A stretch of 42,550 nt of DNA, from contig WQXG01000023.1 in assembly GCA_009784975.1 (NCBI GenBank), positions 1 to 42,550 of the forward strand, in the 5' to 3' direction. Below are positions 25,080 through 32,715 of the stretch, piece by piece; the stretch's first letter is position 1, and each line of letters opens with the position of its first letter. The notes under the pieces are model-generated. The model made no database searches and was not told where the DNA came from. It worked only from the letters and a program-made list of their open reading frames with translations. Origin of the DNA: Treponema sp. (GTDB taxonomy: Bacteria > Spirochaetota > Spirochaetia > Treponematales > Breznakiellaceae). A program made the position numbers and the translations under genes.

Positions 25080-27050
25080 ATGAAAAAAGCGGGATTAATT
25101 TTTATTTTCTCTTTGCTGTTTTTAATTACAACGGAGTTGTACGGCGGACACAAAGGAAATGTAACAGCTGTTATCCATAATGGAAATACAGTTCTTACCT
25201 GCGGCGAAGACGGTTTTTTGGTTACATGGAATATAAACCAAAGAACATCAATCGATCGTTTTCAGTTAACTTCATATAGAATTCAATCAGTTGTAAAACA
25301 CCCTGCAAAAAATGAAATTTGCATTATAGAAGAGGCAAGTTTTGACAGTTACAGAATATCCGCATGGAACTTTGCCCTTAAAGAAAAGCTCTTCACTGTA
25401 CATTCAAATAAACCCGTCACATTTATTAATTATTCCGCGACAGGAAATTTCCTTATTGCGGCAGGCATAGACGGATATCCTTTAACAATTTTAAATCCTT
25501 CTACAGGTGAAGTTATAAAAGACCTCGTTATTCCTTCCGGCAAAACTTCATATGCCGTAACAGGCAGAGCGGAACGCAATATGCTTGTATATCAAAGCGA
25601 ACACGGCGAAAGTTCATATTACTCGGGAAGTTTATTCTACTTTGATATTGAAACACAAACTGTAACAGGCAGTTTTCAGGCTCCGCCCTCTTTATTAAGA
25701 CCTGTTGTTTTCGGCAACAACCGCTTCCTTGCAGGTGTTAATCATGACGGATTGCAAATTGTAGATACCACAACAGGCTTGCTGCTTGACAGCATGGAAA
25801 ACATTGGAAGAAACGCCGTCCTTTGCCTTTCAAGCGACGGTTTTTACTGTCTGGATCAAAGAAACAATAACTCTATTTTATACCATTTTTCCATTGACAG
25901 AAACGGAAGGCTTGTTACGCGCCAAAGGCTCCCTTTGTCTCTGGAAAATACAATCAATTCCATCGCTTTTAATACAAGTTTAATATTGGCAACTTCCAAA
26001 GATAACATTCTCATGCTTTCAAGACAGAATACCATTGTACCTTTTACATATCACTTTAATTCGCAGATTACAGAAATTGCTTCTTCACAAAATACAATTG
26101 CCTTTTTTACAGAAGACGGCTATTTTTCTGTTATCCCGCTGGATTACAGCAATATACAAAACTCCGGCGTTACTTTTGCAAAAAGCGAAAATTACAATAA
26201 AATAACTTCATTTACATTTTCAAATGAAGATTATTATATTCTCTGGCAAACCGAAAACACCAGACTCCATCCGATTTTAATAAAAGCAAACAATGAAAAT
26301 CCGCAGTCTGAGGGGCAAAGCCTTGAATTTCTCTCAGGGCGGTTTCCTCTGCGCGCAATTTCTGTGTTAAACTCCAGAATAATAGTCCTGGATTCCGGCG
26401 GAAATATTACAGGTTATAATTTAGGTGCGGCATTGGATGCAAACGCCGTGTCCGACTCCAGAAGGCCTTTTTTTACTTTTTCTTCTGTCGGCGCCATTGA
26501 TATCGCGTTTTTAAACGAAAACTATATAATAGTCAGCCGCAGTGTTATAAATAACAACAGTCCTTTTTTATCTGTGAGTATCAGAACAGGAGAGACAGTT
26601 CCTTTTTCTCACGGCAATTTAACAGGAATTATGGCAGGTCTTGCTATTTACATAGGAAAATCCGGAGCATACGGCGCGGCTATACAGCGGCATGAGGAAA
26701 GTTTAAATACAGTATTTTTAAAACTATCAGATCCCTCTTTCCAAAACAGTTTATATTCTTATGGAGGAGAAGCTCATAATTTATCAATTACAGAGACTCA
26801 AGGCGCTCCGGCTATCCTTTGCGACAGTGACGGCGCAAAAATACTAACGCCTGATATTAAATCTTTTGAAAGAACGCGCGGGCTTCCTGTAAAACTTCTT
26901 GGCGGCACAAACACATTTTTATGCCTTGACAGCGAGGGTAATATTGCCTGGCATGACAGCGGCGGAAAAATACAGGCGGTTTTCTCAATTCAAAAAGACA
27001 GCTGGACTCTTGTCAGCGGCAGAGAAATTACCGGCAAAATAATATATTAG
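25080..27050 (+). CDS. Secreted WD40-like beta-propeller protein
   Basis: About 656 residues with a signal peptide (MKKAGLIFIFSLLFLITTELYG). The body has irregular WD40-like blades: GNVTAVIHNGNTVLTCGEDGFLVTW, VTFINYSATGNFLIAAGIDG and others, with later blades degenerate (IAFNTSLILATSKDN, VISGREITGKII-like end). No catalytic motif is visible, so it may be a scaffold in the periplasm. I prefer the ATG at 25080, nine bases after AAGG, over the ATG at 25071. It overlaps the ComFB-like gene tail to tail by 4 bp. It is less regular than the propellers of the caspase protein at 32716. Confidence 0.72.
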   Translation: MKKAGLIFIFSLLFLITTELYGGHKGNVTAVIHNGNTVLTCGEDGFLVTWNINQRTSIDRFQLTSYRIQSVVKHPAKNEICIIEEASFDSYRISAWNFALKEKLFTVHSNKPVTFINYSATGNFLIAAGIDGYPLTILNPSTGEVIKDLVIPSGKTSYAVTGRAERNMLVYQSEHGESSYYSGSLFYFDIETQTVTGSFQAPPSLLRPVVFGNNRFLAGVNHDGLQIVDTTTGLLLDSMENIGRNAVLCLSSDGFYCLDQRNNNSILYHFSIDRNGRLVTRQRLPLSLENTINSIAFNTSLILATSKDNILMLSRQNTIVPFTYHFNSQITEIASSQNTIAFFTEDGYFSVIPLDYSNIQNSGVTFAKSENYNKITSFTFSNEDYYILWQTENTRLHPILIKANNENPQSEGQSLEFLSGRFPLRAISVLNSRIIVLDSGGNITGYNLGAALDANAVSDSRRPFFTFSSVGAIDIAFLNENYIIVSRSVINNNSPFLSVSIRTGETVPFSHGNLTGIMAGLAIYIGKSGAYGAAIQRHEESLNTVFLKLSDPSFQNSLYSYGGEAHNLSITETQGAPAILCDSDGAKILTPDIKSFERTRGLPVKLLGGTNTFLCLDSEGNIAWHDSGGKIQAVFSIQKDSWTLVSGREITGKIIY

Positions 27051-27343
27051 TCGTGAGACGGATTTTTCTTCACTTTTTTTATTGCCTGCATAACAGCCTG
27101 TTTTACGCCGTCTGCATACGCTTTTTCTGTCATAGCCTGAGAAGCATAAAGAGCTCCAAGCAGTGAAAACCTGTAAAGCGGTTTAACAGAGTTTAACGCG
27201 ATAGCGGCAATGTCAACAATACATTCATTACAGCGGCACATTTCTTTATGAGCGTTTTTAAGCTGTTGTTCAATTTCGCGGATTACCATAATTTCCGCTT
27301 CGTTTTTCAGTAAATCAAAATCATATTCATCTACAAAAGCCAT
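27047..27343 (-). CDS. ComFB-like small protein
   Basis: The 98-residue product contains KEMCRCNECIVDIAAIALNSVKPLY, in which a Cys-x-Cys-x2-Cys cluster precedes a conserved helix. This matches the late-competence ComFB family. ComFB-like proteins are small; in cyanobacteria some bind cyclic dinucleotides. The role here is unknown, and I see no competence genes nearby. GGGAGGA precedes the ATG. It converges on the propeller gene and lies 55 bp upstream of dnaB's 3' end on the opposite side of its transcription start. Confidence 0.7.
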   Translation of the reverse strand: MAFVDEYDFDLLKNEAEIMVIREIEQQLKNAHKEMCRCNECIVDIAAIALNSVKPLYRFSLLGALYASQAMTEKAYADGVKQAVMQAIKKVKKNPSHD

Positions 27344-27397
27344 AGATCCTCCCTGTCATATTATTATACCAGATAATTAAAATTATACAAGTTATAT

Positions 27398-28756
27398 TTA
27401 ATCGGAATTTGCGTTTTCTTTGGAAAGAGGCCTGAATTTGTTATATTGCGCCGCCAATTCCAGCTTTATTTTGCCGATAGGACCATTCCTCTGTTTGGCA
27501 ATAATCAAATCTGTAGGAATTATATCCGTAGAAACCTGTTCTTCCTCTCCTTTTTTCGCTTTTTTATGCTCCCTGTTCAGAAATAAAACCAAATCCGCGT
27601 CCTGTTCAATAGAGCCGGAATCCCTTAAATGAGCAAGTGTAGGCGCTTCATTCTGCGCGTCGCGGGTCAACTGGCAAAGAGCAACTACCGGTATATGCAG
27701 TTCGCGTGCAAGGCTCTTTAAAGACCTTGAAATTTCCGACATTTGTTCGAATCTTTTCATGGATTTATTTTCATGATCAATAAGCCCTATATAATCAATA
27801 AAAATGATTTCTACCTGCTGCTGGGCTCTCATCTTCCTTGCCTGGGCGCGAAGATCCAGAAGTTTCATATTGGAAATATCCACAATGTGAAACGGAGCCT
27901 CATCAATTACGCCCATTATTTTAATTACCTGCCTGTATTCCTCTCCGCTTAAAAAACCATTACGCAGATTTTGCGCCTTTACCATAGCTTCGCTGCTTAT
28001 AAGACGCTGAACCAGCGCGATATCGGACATTTCCAAAGAAAAGAAAGCGAGCGGCTTATTTTCATGAAAAGCAATATGAGACGCCATATTCAACGCAAGC
28101 GCTGTTTTCCCGACAGACGGACGCGCGCCAATTACAATAAATTCATCGCGCTGGAAACCGGAAGTCATCTGATCCAGTTTTTCAAAACCGCTGGATATGC
28201 CTACTATAGCGCCTTTTGATTTCATTGCAAGGTCTATTATACTTACGGTTTGTTTTAATATTTCCCTTATTTTCCTAATAGAAAAAACCTGTCTGTCATC
28301 GGAAAGTTCAAAAATGGTCTGCTGTATCTCTTCCAGCATTTCCCTTGAATCTTTTGACTCATCATAAGCGCTAACCCCTATTTTGGAAGCAACCTTTAAA
28401 AGTGACCTTTTAAGAGAATAGTTTTTTACCATTTGCGCGTAATAATCAATATTCGCGCTGGAAGGAATTACCGATGTAAGGCTTGAAACATATGAAGCGC
28501 CCCCCGCCTCTTCCAGTTTGCCCATTGCTTTTAATTCCTGAACAACGGTTTGAATATCCGGCCTTTTTCCTTTATCGTCAAGAGACATTATCGCTTCAAA
28601 TATTTTTATATTCGCGCGGGAATAAAAGTCTGCCGGGCGCAGGTGCATTTGTATCGCGGCTGTTACAGTATCATGATCAGAGAGCATGCTGCCTAAGGTA
28701 GCCTGCTCCAGATCATCATCATGAGGAGGGGTTTTGTCTTTTAAAGACTGAGCCAT
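27398..28756 (-). CDS. dnaB: Replicative DNA helicase DnaB
   Basis: DnaB unwinds DNA ahead of the replisome. The 452-residue product has the N-terminal domain (LEQATLGSMLSD, residues 17-27) and the RecA-like C-terminal domain: Walker A GARPSVGKTAL (210-220), Walker B as IIFIDYIGL, and the late DADLVLFLNRE and IAKQRNGPIGKI segments. No intein is present. It starts 8 bp after the rplI stop, the last gene of the rpsF-ssb-rpsR-yybS-like-rplI-dnaB run. No clear Shine-Dalgarno sequence is seen, so it may be coupled to rplI. Confidence 0.96.
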   Translation of the reverse strand: MAQSLKDKTPPHDDDLEQATLGSMLSDHDTVTAAIQMHLRPADFYSRANIKIFEAIMSLDDKGKRPDIQTVVQELKAMGKLEEAGGASYVSSLTSVIPSSANIDYYAQMVKNYSLKRSLLKVASKIGVSAYDESKDSREMLEEIQQTIFELSDDRQVFSIRKIREILKQTVSIIDLAMKSKGAIVGISSGFEKLDQMTSGFQRDEFIVIGARPSVGKTALALNMASHIAFHENKPLAFFSLEMSDIALVQRLISSEAMVKAQNLRNGFLSGEEYRQVIKIMGVIDEAPFHIVDISNMKLLDLRAQARKMRAQQQVEIIFIDYIGLIDHENKSMKRFEQMSEISRSLKSLARELHIPVVALCQLTRDAQNEAPTLAHLRDSGSIEQDADLVLFLNREHKKAKKGEEEQVSTDIIPTDLIIAKQRNGPIGKIKLELAAQYNKFRPLSKENANSD

Positions 28757-28764
28757 ATTTTAGC

Positions 28765-29376
28765 CTATTGTTCAGACGGAGTTTCCGCGGGGGCTTCCTC
28801 TTCTACAGCCGCATTTTCTTTTTGCACAGATGTATTATACCCGGCTCCTGCGGAGGCGGCATCTCTTCTGTTATCATCTCTTCTTCCGCGTCTCGGAGCC
28901 GGTTTGGAAGGCGCCGATTCAGTTTTTATTTCCTGCGCTGCAATTATAATGGTAATTTCCGCAGACTGGTTTTCATAAAGTTTAATTGTTGCCTTGTATT
29001 TACCAACGCTTTTAAAACCGTTTCCGGCAAGTTCTATGCGCTTGCGTTCAATCTGAAAACCGCTTTTTACAAGCTCATCTGCCACAGTCTGATTTGTAAC
29101 AGCGCCGTATAATCTTCCGTTAGCCCCGGCAGGCATAGTAATTGTTATTTCCAGAGCATCCAGTTTTTCTTTAAGACCCCTTGCGTCAAGGCGCTTTTGT
29201 TCCTTGCGCGCTTCAATTTCTGCCCTGCGTTCTTCTATCAGTTTTATCATGCGAGGGGTATAAGGCAATGCTATACCTCTTGGAAAAAGATAGTTGCGGG
29301 CATAACCTTTCGCTACATCTTTCACGTCTCCCTCTTCGCCAAGCGGCGAAAGATCCTTGTTTAAAATAACTTTCAT
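28765..29376 (-). CDS. rplI: Ribosomal protein L9 with extended C-terminus
   Basis: L9 is a two-domain large-subunit protein. The N-terminal MKVILNKDLSPLGEEGDVKDV and GYARNYLFPRGIA are typical, and the C-terminal domain includes GRLYGAVTNQTVADEL. The family is about 150 residues; this one has 203, with a tail of about 55 residues rich in Arg, Pro, Ala and Glu (APSKPAPRRGRRDDNRRD). GGGGAG precedes the ATG. It lies between the YybS-like gene and dnaB. Confidence 0.95.
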   Translation of the reverse strand: MKVILNKDLSPLGEEGDVKDVAKGYARNYLFPRGIALPYTPRMIKLIEERRAEIEARKEQKRLDARGLKEKLDALEITITMPAGANGRLYGAVTNQTVADELVKSGFQIERKRIELAGNGFKSVGKYKATIKLYENQSAEITIIIAAQEIKTESAPSKPAPRRGRRDDNRRDAASAGAGYNTSVQKENAAVEEEAPAETPSEQ

Positions 29377-29454
29377 ACCAAGCTCCCCGATGTAATATTT
29401 ACATCTTCTTAAAATTCAGCCGCAAAAAAGCAGCTGTTTGCCCGGAGTAGGGCA

Positions 29455-30429
29455 TCATCCTGTTTGGCTGTTTACCAAAGGTTTTTTCCTTAGGGACAGC
29501 CAATTTTCTGCTACGCCTAAAATGAATAATGCTATTATCGCGATAAAACCCAATGGGCTTATCAATAAAAAGAATAATAATACCGCAAAAGCAATCCTGA
29601 AAAAGGAAGAACGTTTTGAAAGCAAATGCATTACAACCCCTGTTCCCTGAACCATAAAAAGTATAATACCCGCAACCAATACATTCCATGACAATATTTC
29701 CAGAATTTCAATTCTTAATAAACTTGTTATAACAACCACTGCAAGCGTAATTGTTAAATACCATATAATATTTGACGGAACAACAAATTTATCAAGATCC
29801 AAAAAACGGATATTTTTGTCTTTTTTCATAAACCGCAATGCGCCAAGCGCCAATTGACGGTTTAAAAACAGCATAAACAACATGCTTACAAAGATTCCTC
29901 CGCGGACAGAAATAATCTGCATCATTTCCAGCACTCTGTCTGATGTAAATACTTCAAACGCTTCGTTGGAAGAGACAAGTACCGAAGACAGTATCTGTGA
30001 CATTTCTGCAAGTATTTCCGCAATATCGCCTCTTGAAACCCAGATAAAAAAGAAAAAAGCTAAAGACCCCGCAGCCGCGGCTATCATAAACCTGTATGCA
30101 GACCTTAAGTTTTTTCCGCCGACTGCCCAGATATACGCAAGAAATAATGATGAAAAATAGAAAATCTCCATCATAAAATTGCCTGTGCTTCTGCTGAGCA
30201 AATTCAGCAATGCGCTTATAACAAGATTTGCAGCCGCAACAGCAAAAAATGTTATCCATACAGAACCTGATACCAGAACCGCGTATCCCAGAGGAGCCAG
30301 AAATACCAAAGAGAAAAAGCCTGTTTTCATAAAAATCATACACAAAGCGGTGCAGATTGCGACCACTATAAGATTGGAGTTTCCCAATATTTTATTTTGA
30401 GTTTCTTCTCTTAGGTTTTCCTGAAACAT
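29455..30429 (-). CDS. YybS/DUF2232-like membrane protein
   Basis: The 324-residue product has about eight hydrophobic segments and few charges. Position is the best clue: it lies between rpsR and rplI, where Firmicutes carry yybS, a DUF2232 polytopic membrane protein that may be the S component of a transporter. The start is 1 bp after the rpsR stop. I see no catalytic motif. The YybS assignment rests on topology and context, not on a specific motif. Confidence 0.7.
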   Translation of the reverse strand: MFQENLREETQNKILGNSNLIVVAICTALCMIFMKTGFFSLVFLAPLGYAVLVSGSVWITFFAVAAANLVISALLNLLSRSTGNFMMEIFYFSSLFLAYIWAVGGKNLRSAYRFMIAAAAGSLAFFFFIWVSRGDIAEILAEMSQILSSVLVSSNEAFEVFTSDRVLEMMQIISVRGGIFVSMLFMLFLNRQLALGALRFMKKDKNIRFLDLDKFVVPSNIIWYLTITLAVVVITSLLRIEILEILSWNVLVAGIILFMVQGTGVVMHLLSKRSSFFRIAFAVLLFFLLISPLGFIAIIALFILGVAENWLSLRKKPLVNSQTG

Positions 30430-30430
30430 A

Positions 30431-30754
30431 CTACTCTGCTACATAAGGGAGAAGAGCAATACTTCTTGCCTGCTTAATCGCAAGAGCCAGAGAGCGCTGA
30501 TGTTTTGCGCAGGTGCCTGTTATTCTCCTTGGAAGTATTTTTCCTCTTTCTGTTATAAAGCGGCGCAGCGTATCCGCGTCCTTGTAATCTATCTTTAATT
30601 TTTGCGCGCAGAACTTGCAAATTTTCTTTTTATAAAAAACTTTGCTGCCCTTTCCACCCCGTCTGTCATCGCCGTCGCGATCATCCATCTGCATATCCCT
30701 GTCCCTGTCATGGCGGGAATGATGGTCATTATCAAAATATCTGTCGTCTGACAT
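30431..30754 (-). CDS. rpsR: Ribosomal protein S18 with charged N-terminal extension
   Basis: S18 pairs with S6 in the small-subunit platform. The core ([18 protein letters not shown], then [17 protein letters not shown] and [16 protein letters not shown] in sequence) is complete. The 107-residue length exceeds the usual 75 or so because of a 35-residue leader rich in Asp, Arg and His ([20 protein letters not shown]). AAGGAG precedes the ATG. It follows ssb by 30 bp. Confidence 0.95.
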   Translation of the reverse strand: MSDDRYFDNDHHSRHDRDRDMQMDDRDGDDRRGGKGSKVFYKKKICKFCAQKLKIDYKDADTLRRFITERGKILPRRITGTCAKHQRSLALAIKQARSIALLPYVAE

Positions 30755-30784
30755 AATTAGCTCCTTGTATTTTTACTGCTTAAA

Positions 30785-31228
30785 TTAAAATGGAATATCA
30801 TCGGTAAAACCATCATCTTTAACAGGGCTGAACGAACTTTCAGCCGCGTTTGGGTGCCCCCCTTGCGATGATGAATTATGGTTATTCTGCCTCTCGCCGG
30901 ACTGACCGCCGCCCAAAAGCTGAAGATAATTCGCGATTATCTCAATTTTAGACCTGTTCTGTCCGTCCTGCTGCCAGCGATCCTGACGAAGTTCTCCGTC
31001 AACACCTACCATTTTACCTTTTACAAGATACGATTGAAGAGATTCACCCTGCTTCCCCCACAATACAATATCAAAAAAATTCGCCTCGTCTTCCCACGAA
31101 TCCCCGACTTTCTTGCGTCTGTTTACAGCAATGGAAAATTTACAGACAGCCTGCCCTCCCGCGGTATATTTTAATTCCGCGTCTCTTGTAAGCCGTCCGA
31201 TTAAAACAACATGATTAAGATCTGCCAT
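30785..31228 (-). CDS. ssb: Single-stranded DNA-binding protein
   Basis: SSB coats single-stranded DNA during replication and repair. The OB fold is typical (LNHVVLIGRLTRDAELKYT, FSIAVNRRK, DIVLWGKQGES). The acidic C-terminal tip ends DDGFTDDIPF, the family hook for partner proteins. GAGGAA precedes the ATG, overlapping the rpsF stop region by position (4-bp gap). The rpsF-ssb-rpsR order is the classical one. Confidence 0.96.
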   Translation of the reverse strand: MADLNHVVLIGRLTRDAELKYTAGGQAVCKFSIAVNRRKKVGDSWEDEANFFDIVLWGKQGESLQSYLVKGKMVGVDGELRQDRWQQDGQNRSKIEIIANYLQLLGGGQSGERQNNHNSSSQGGHPNAAESSFSPVKDDGFTDDIPF

Positions 31229-31232
31229 GCTG

Positions 31233-31514
31233 TTATTCCTCTACCCTTACAAACAGGAATTTGAGCAGATTGGCATTGAGCTTAAAAATACGATCAAGGA
31301 CGGTAATTTTTGCAGGGTCTGAATTAATCACCAAAAGAACGTATCTTCCCACTTTTCTTTTTTTGATTTCATAGGCGAGAGTACGTTCCCCGATTTCATC
31401 GGTTTTTTCGATCTCGACTCCGTTGGCAGAAAGATCGGAAAGCATCTGTTCCCGCCCTGCCTTGTGTTGGTCTTCTTCCATGGGAAAAATAACCGTAAGT
31501 TCATATCGGCGCAT
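31233..31514 (-). CDS. rpsF: Ribosomal protein S6
   Basis: The 93-residue product has the S6 ferredoxin-like fold segments: MRRYELTVIFPMEED, GERTLAYEIKKRKVGRYVLL and FKLNANLLKFLFVRVEE. Length is normal. TAAGGAGG precedes the ATG. It is the first gene of the S6-SSB-S18-L9-DnaB run; the 141-bp upstream region carries a cluster of stem-loops (31538-31625). Confidence 0.96.
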   Translation of the reverse strand: MRRYELTVIFPMEEDQHKAGREQMLSDLSANGVEIEKTDEIGERTLAYEIKKRKVGRYVLLVINSDPAKITVLDRIFKLNANLLKFLFVRVEE

Positions 31515-31537
31515 AGTTCCTCCTTATGGCCATATGC

Positions 31538-31625
31538 CTAACCGCCAATAATGCGGTCAGGAAAGAGGTTTGCTAAGCTAAGGCTTAGCACTAAGCTAAA
31601 GCTTAGCTTGTCCAGAAATGGACAA
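31538..31625 (-). promoter_or_regulatory. Cluster of four stem-loops between the aldolase gene and rpsF
   Basis: From the rpsF side the stems are: 31538-31545 with 31553-31560 (ACCGC/GCGGT core), 31572-31578 with 31583-31589 (GCTAAGC/GCTTAGC), 31591-31596 with 31601-31606 (CTAAGC/GCTTAG), and 31608-31614 with 31619-31625 (TTGTCCA/TGGACAA, GAAA loop). They follow the aldolase gene and precede rpsF on the minus strand. No T-run follows them, so they are not classic terminators. The first stem, nearest rpsF, could belong to an S6:S18-binding leader, known in other bacteria, but I cannot verify the conserved CCG bulge. Confidence 0.55.
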
Positions 31626-31655
31626 TTTAAGAGTACCAAAAAATCAAAATAATGT

Positions 31656-32621
31656 CTACTTCTTTAACAGAAGATGCAGCGCAAAACCAAGTATTTCGTC
31701 TTTCATGTAAATCGCTATTACGTTGCCGCCCGCGTCTTTTTTCTCGCTTGCCGGGTCAAAATTGATGCCGTTTCGCTGAAAATACGCTTTTGCCCTCATA
31801 ATGCTGGAAGTTCCAATGGCTATATGCCCATGGGAGCCCGGAGCAGAGGTTTTTACTACCTCGATATTATCTCCCGCGAAAATTGAAGACGCTCCTTCCT
31901 TTAGGGCAAAACCAAACAAAGTGTTAAAAAGCGCAGCCGCTTTTTTTGCGTCTTCCTCTCCTTTGGCATTAATCCCGATATGAGCGACATGCAAACCAAG
32001 CAAATTCTGTACCGCTTCTTTTGAAAGGGATGTTATTTTCTCAAAATTCCCCGAATTTATAAGATCTGCCGGCGCCATCCAGGAACCGCCGCACGCAAGG
32101 ATTTTATCAAACGCGATATATTTGGAAATGTTTTTTTCGCTAATTCCGCCTGTGGGCATAAATTTTAAATTCGGATACGGCGCGGAAACTGCCTTAATAT
32201 AATCAAGCCCTCCTGCCTGCTCTGCCGGAAAAAACTTTACTACTTCCAGCCCGAACTCCAAAGCCAGCTCAATGTCTGAAGGATTGGCACAGCCGGGTGT
32301 AACAGGGATCCCTTTCTGGATACAGTATGCTACTACCTTTGGGTTTAACCCGGGGCTGACTATAAATTTCGCGCCCGCGTTTATTGCCCGGTCAACCTGA
32401 TCGACAGTAAGCACCGTTCCGGCTCCCAGAAGTATATCCGGCACTTCCTTCGCCACACGCCTAATTGCTTCTTCGCCCTGCGCCGTTCTAAAGGTTATTT
32501 CCGCGCAGGGAATACCGCCTGCCATTAATGCTTTTGCCAGCGGAACCGCTTTTTCTACATCATCAATTTTTATAACAGGAACTATGCCTGTTTGCCCGAT
32601 TTTTTCCAATATTTCATGCAT
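31656..32621 (-). CDS. KHG/KDPG aldolase fused to a VOC-like C-terminal domain
   Basis: Residues 1 to about 205 are a class I aldolase cleaving 2-keto-3-deoxy-6-phosphogluconate or 4-hydroxy-2-oxoglutarate. Glu41 and Arg45 (EITFRT) and the Schiff-base Lys129 (VVKFFPAEQAGG) match Glu45, Arg49 and Lys133 of E. coli Eda. The remaining 115 residues (LLGLHVAHIGINA, LFNTLFGFALKEG, SHGHIAIGTSS, ILGFALHLL) look like a vicinal-oxygen-chelate (glyoxalase-like) domain, absent from Eda. Its conserved His residues suggest metal binding, not proven. No sugar-acid genes are adjacent, so the pathway role is not given by context. No strong Shine-Dalgarno sequence precedes the ATG. Confidence 0.88.
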   Translation of the reverse strand: MHEILEKIGQTGIVPVIKIDDVEKAVPLAKALMAGGIPCAEITFRTAQGEEAIRRVAKEVPDILLGAGTVLTVDQVDRAINAGAKFIVSPGLNPKVVAYCIQKGIPVTPGCANPSDIELALEFGLEVVKFFPAEQAGGLDYIKAVSAPYPNLKFMPTGGISEKNISKYIAFDKILACGGSWMAPADLINSGNFEKITSLSKEAVQNLLGLHVAHIGINAKGEEDAKKAAALFNTLFGFALKEGASSIFAGDNIEVVKTSAPGSHGHIAIGTSSIMRAKAYFQRNGINFDPASEKKDAGGNVIAIYMKDEILGFALHLLLKK

Positions 32622-32659
32622 AAGCTGATATTAGCACGGTTTTATTGTTTTGGCAAGAA

Positions 32660-32682
32660 GCGATTTAGCTTTATTAAATCGC
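32660..32682 (+). promoter_or_regulatory. Palindrome upstream of the WD40-caspase gene
   Basis: GCGATTTA (32660-32667) and TAAATCGC (32675-32682) form a perfect 8-bp dyad with a 7-bp centre. A TATGAT at 32688-32693, a fair -10 box, follows closely. The dyad would overlap the -35 region, so it could be an operator. No clear -35 hexamer is visible. Confidence 0.4.
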
Positions 32683-32715
32683 AAAGATATGATAAAAATA
32701 CAACAAGGAGATATT

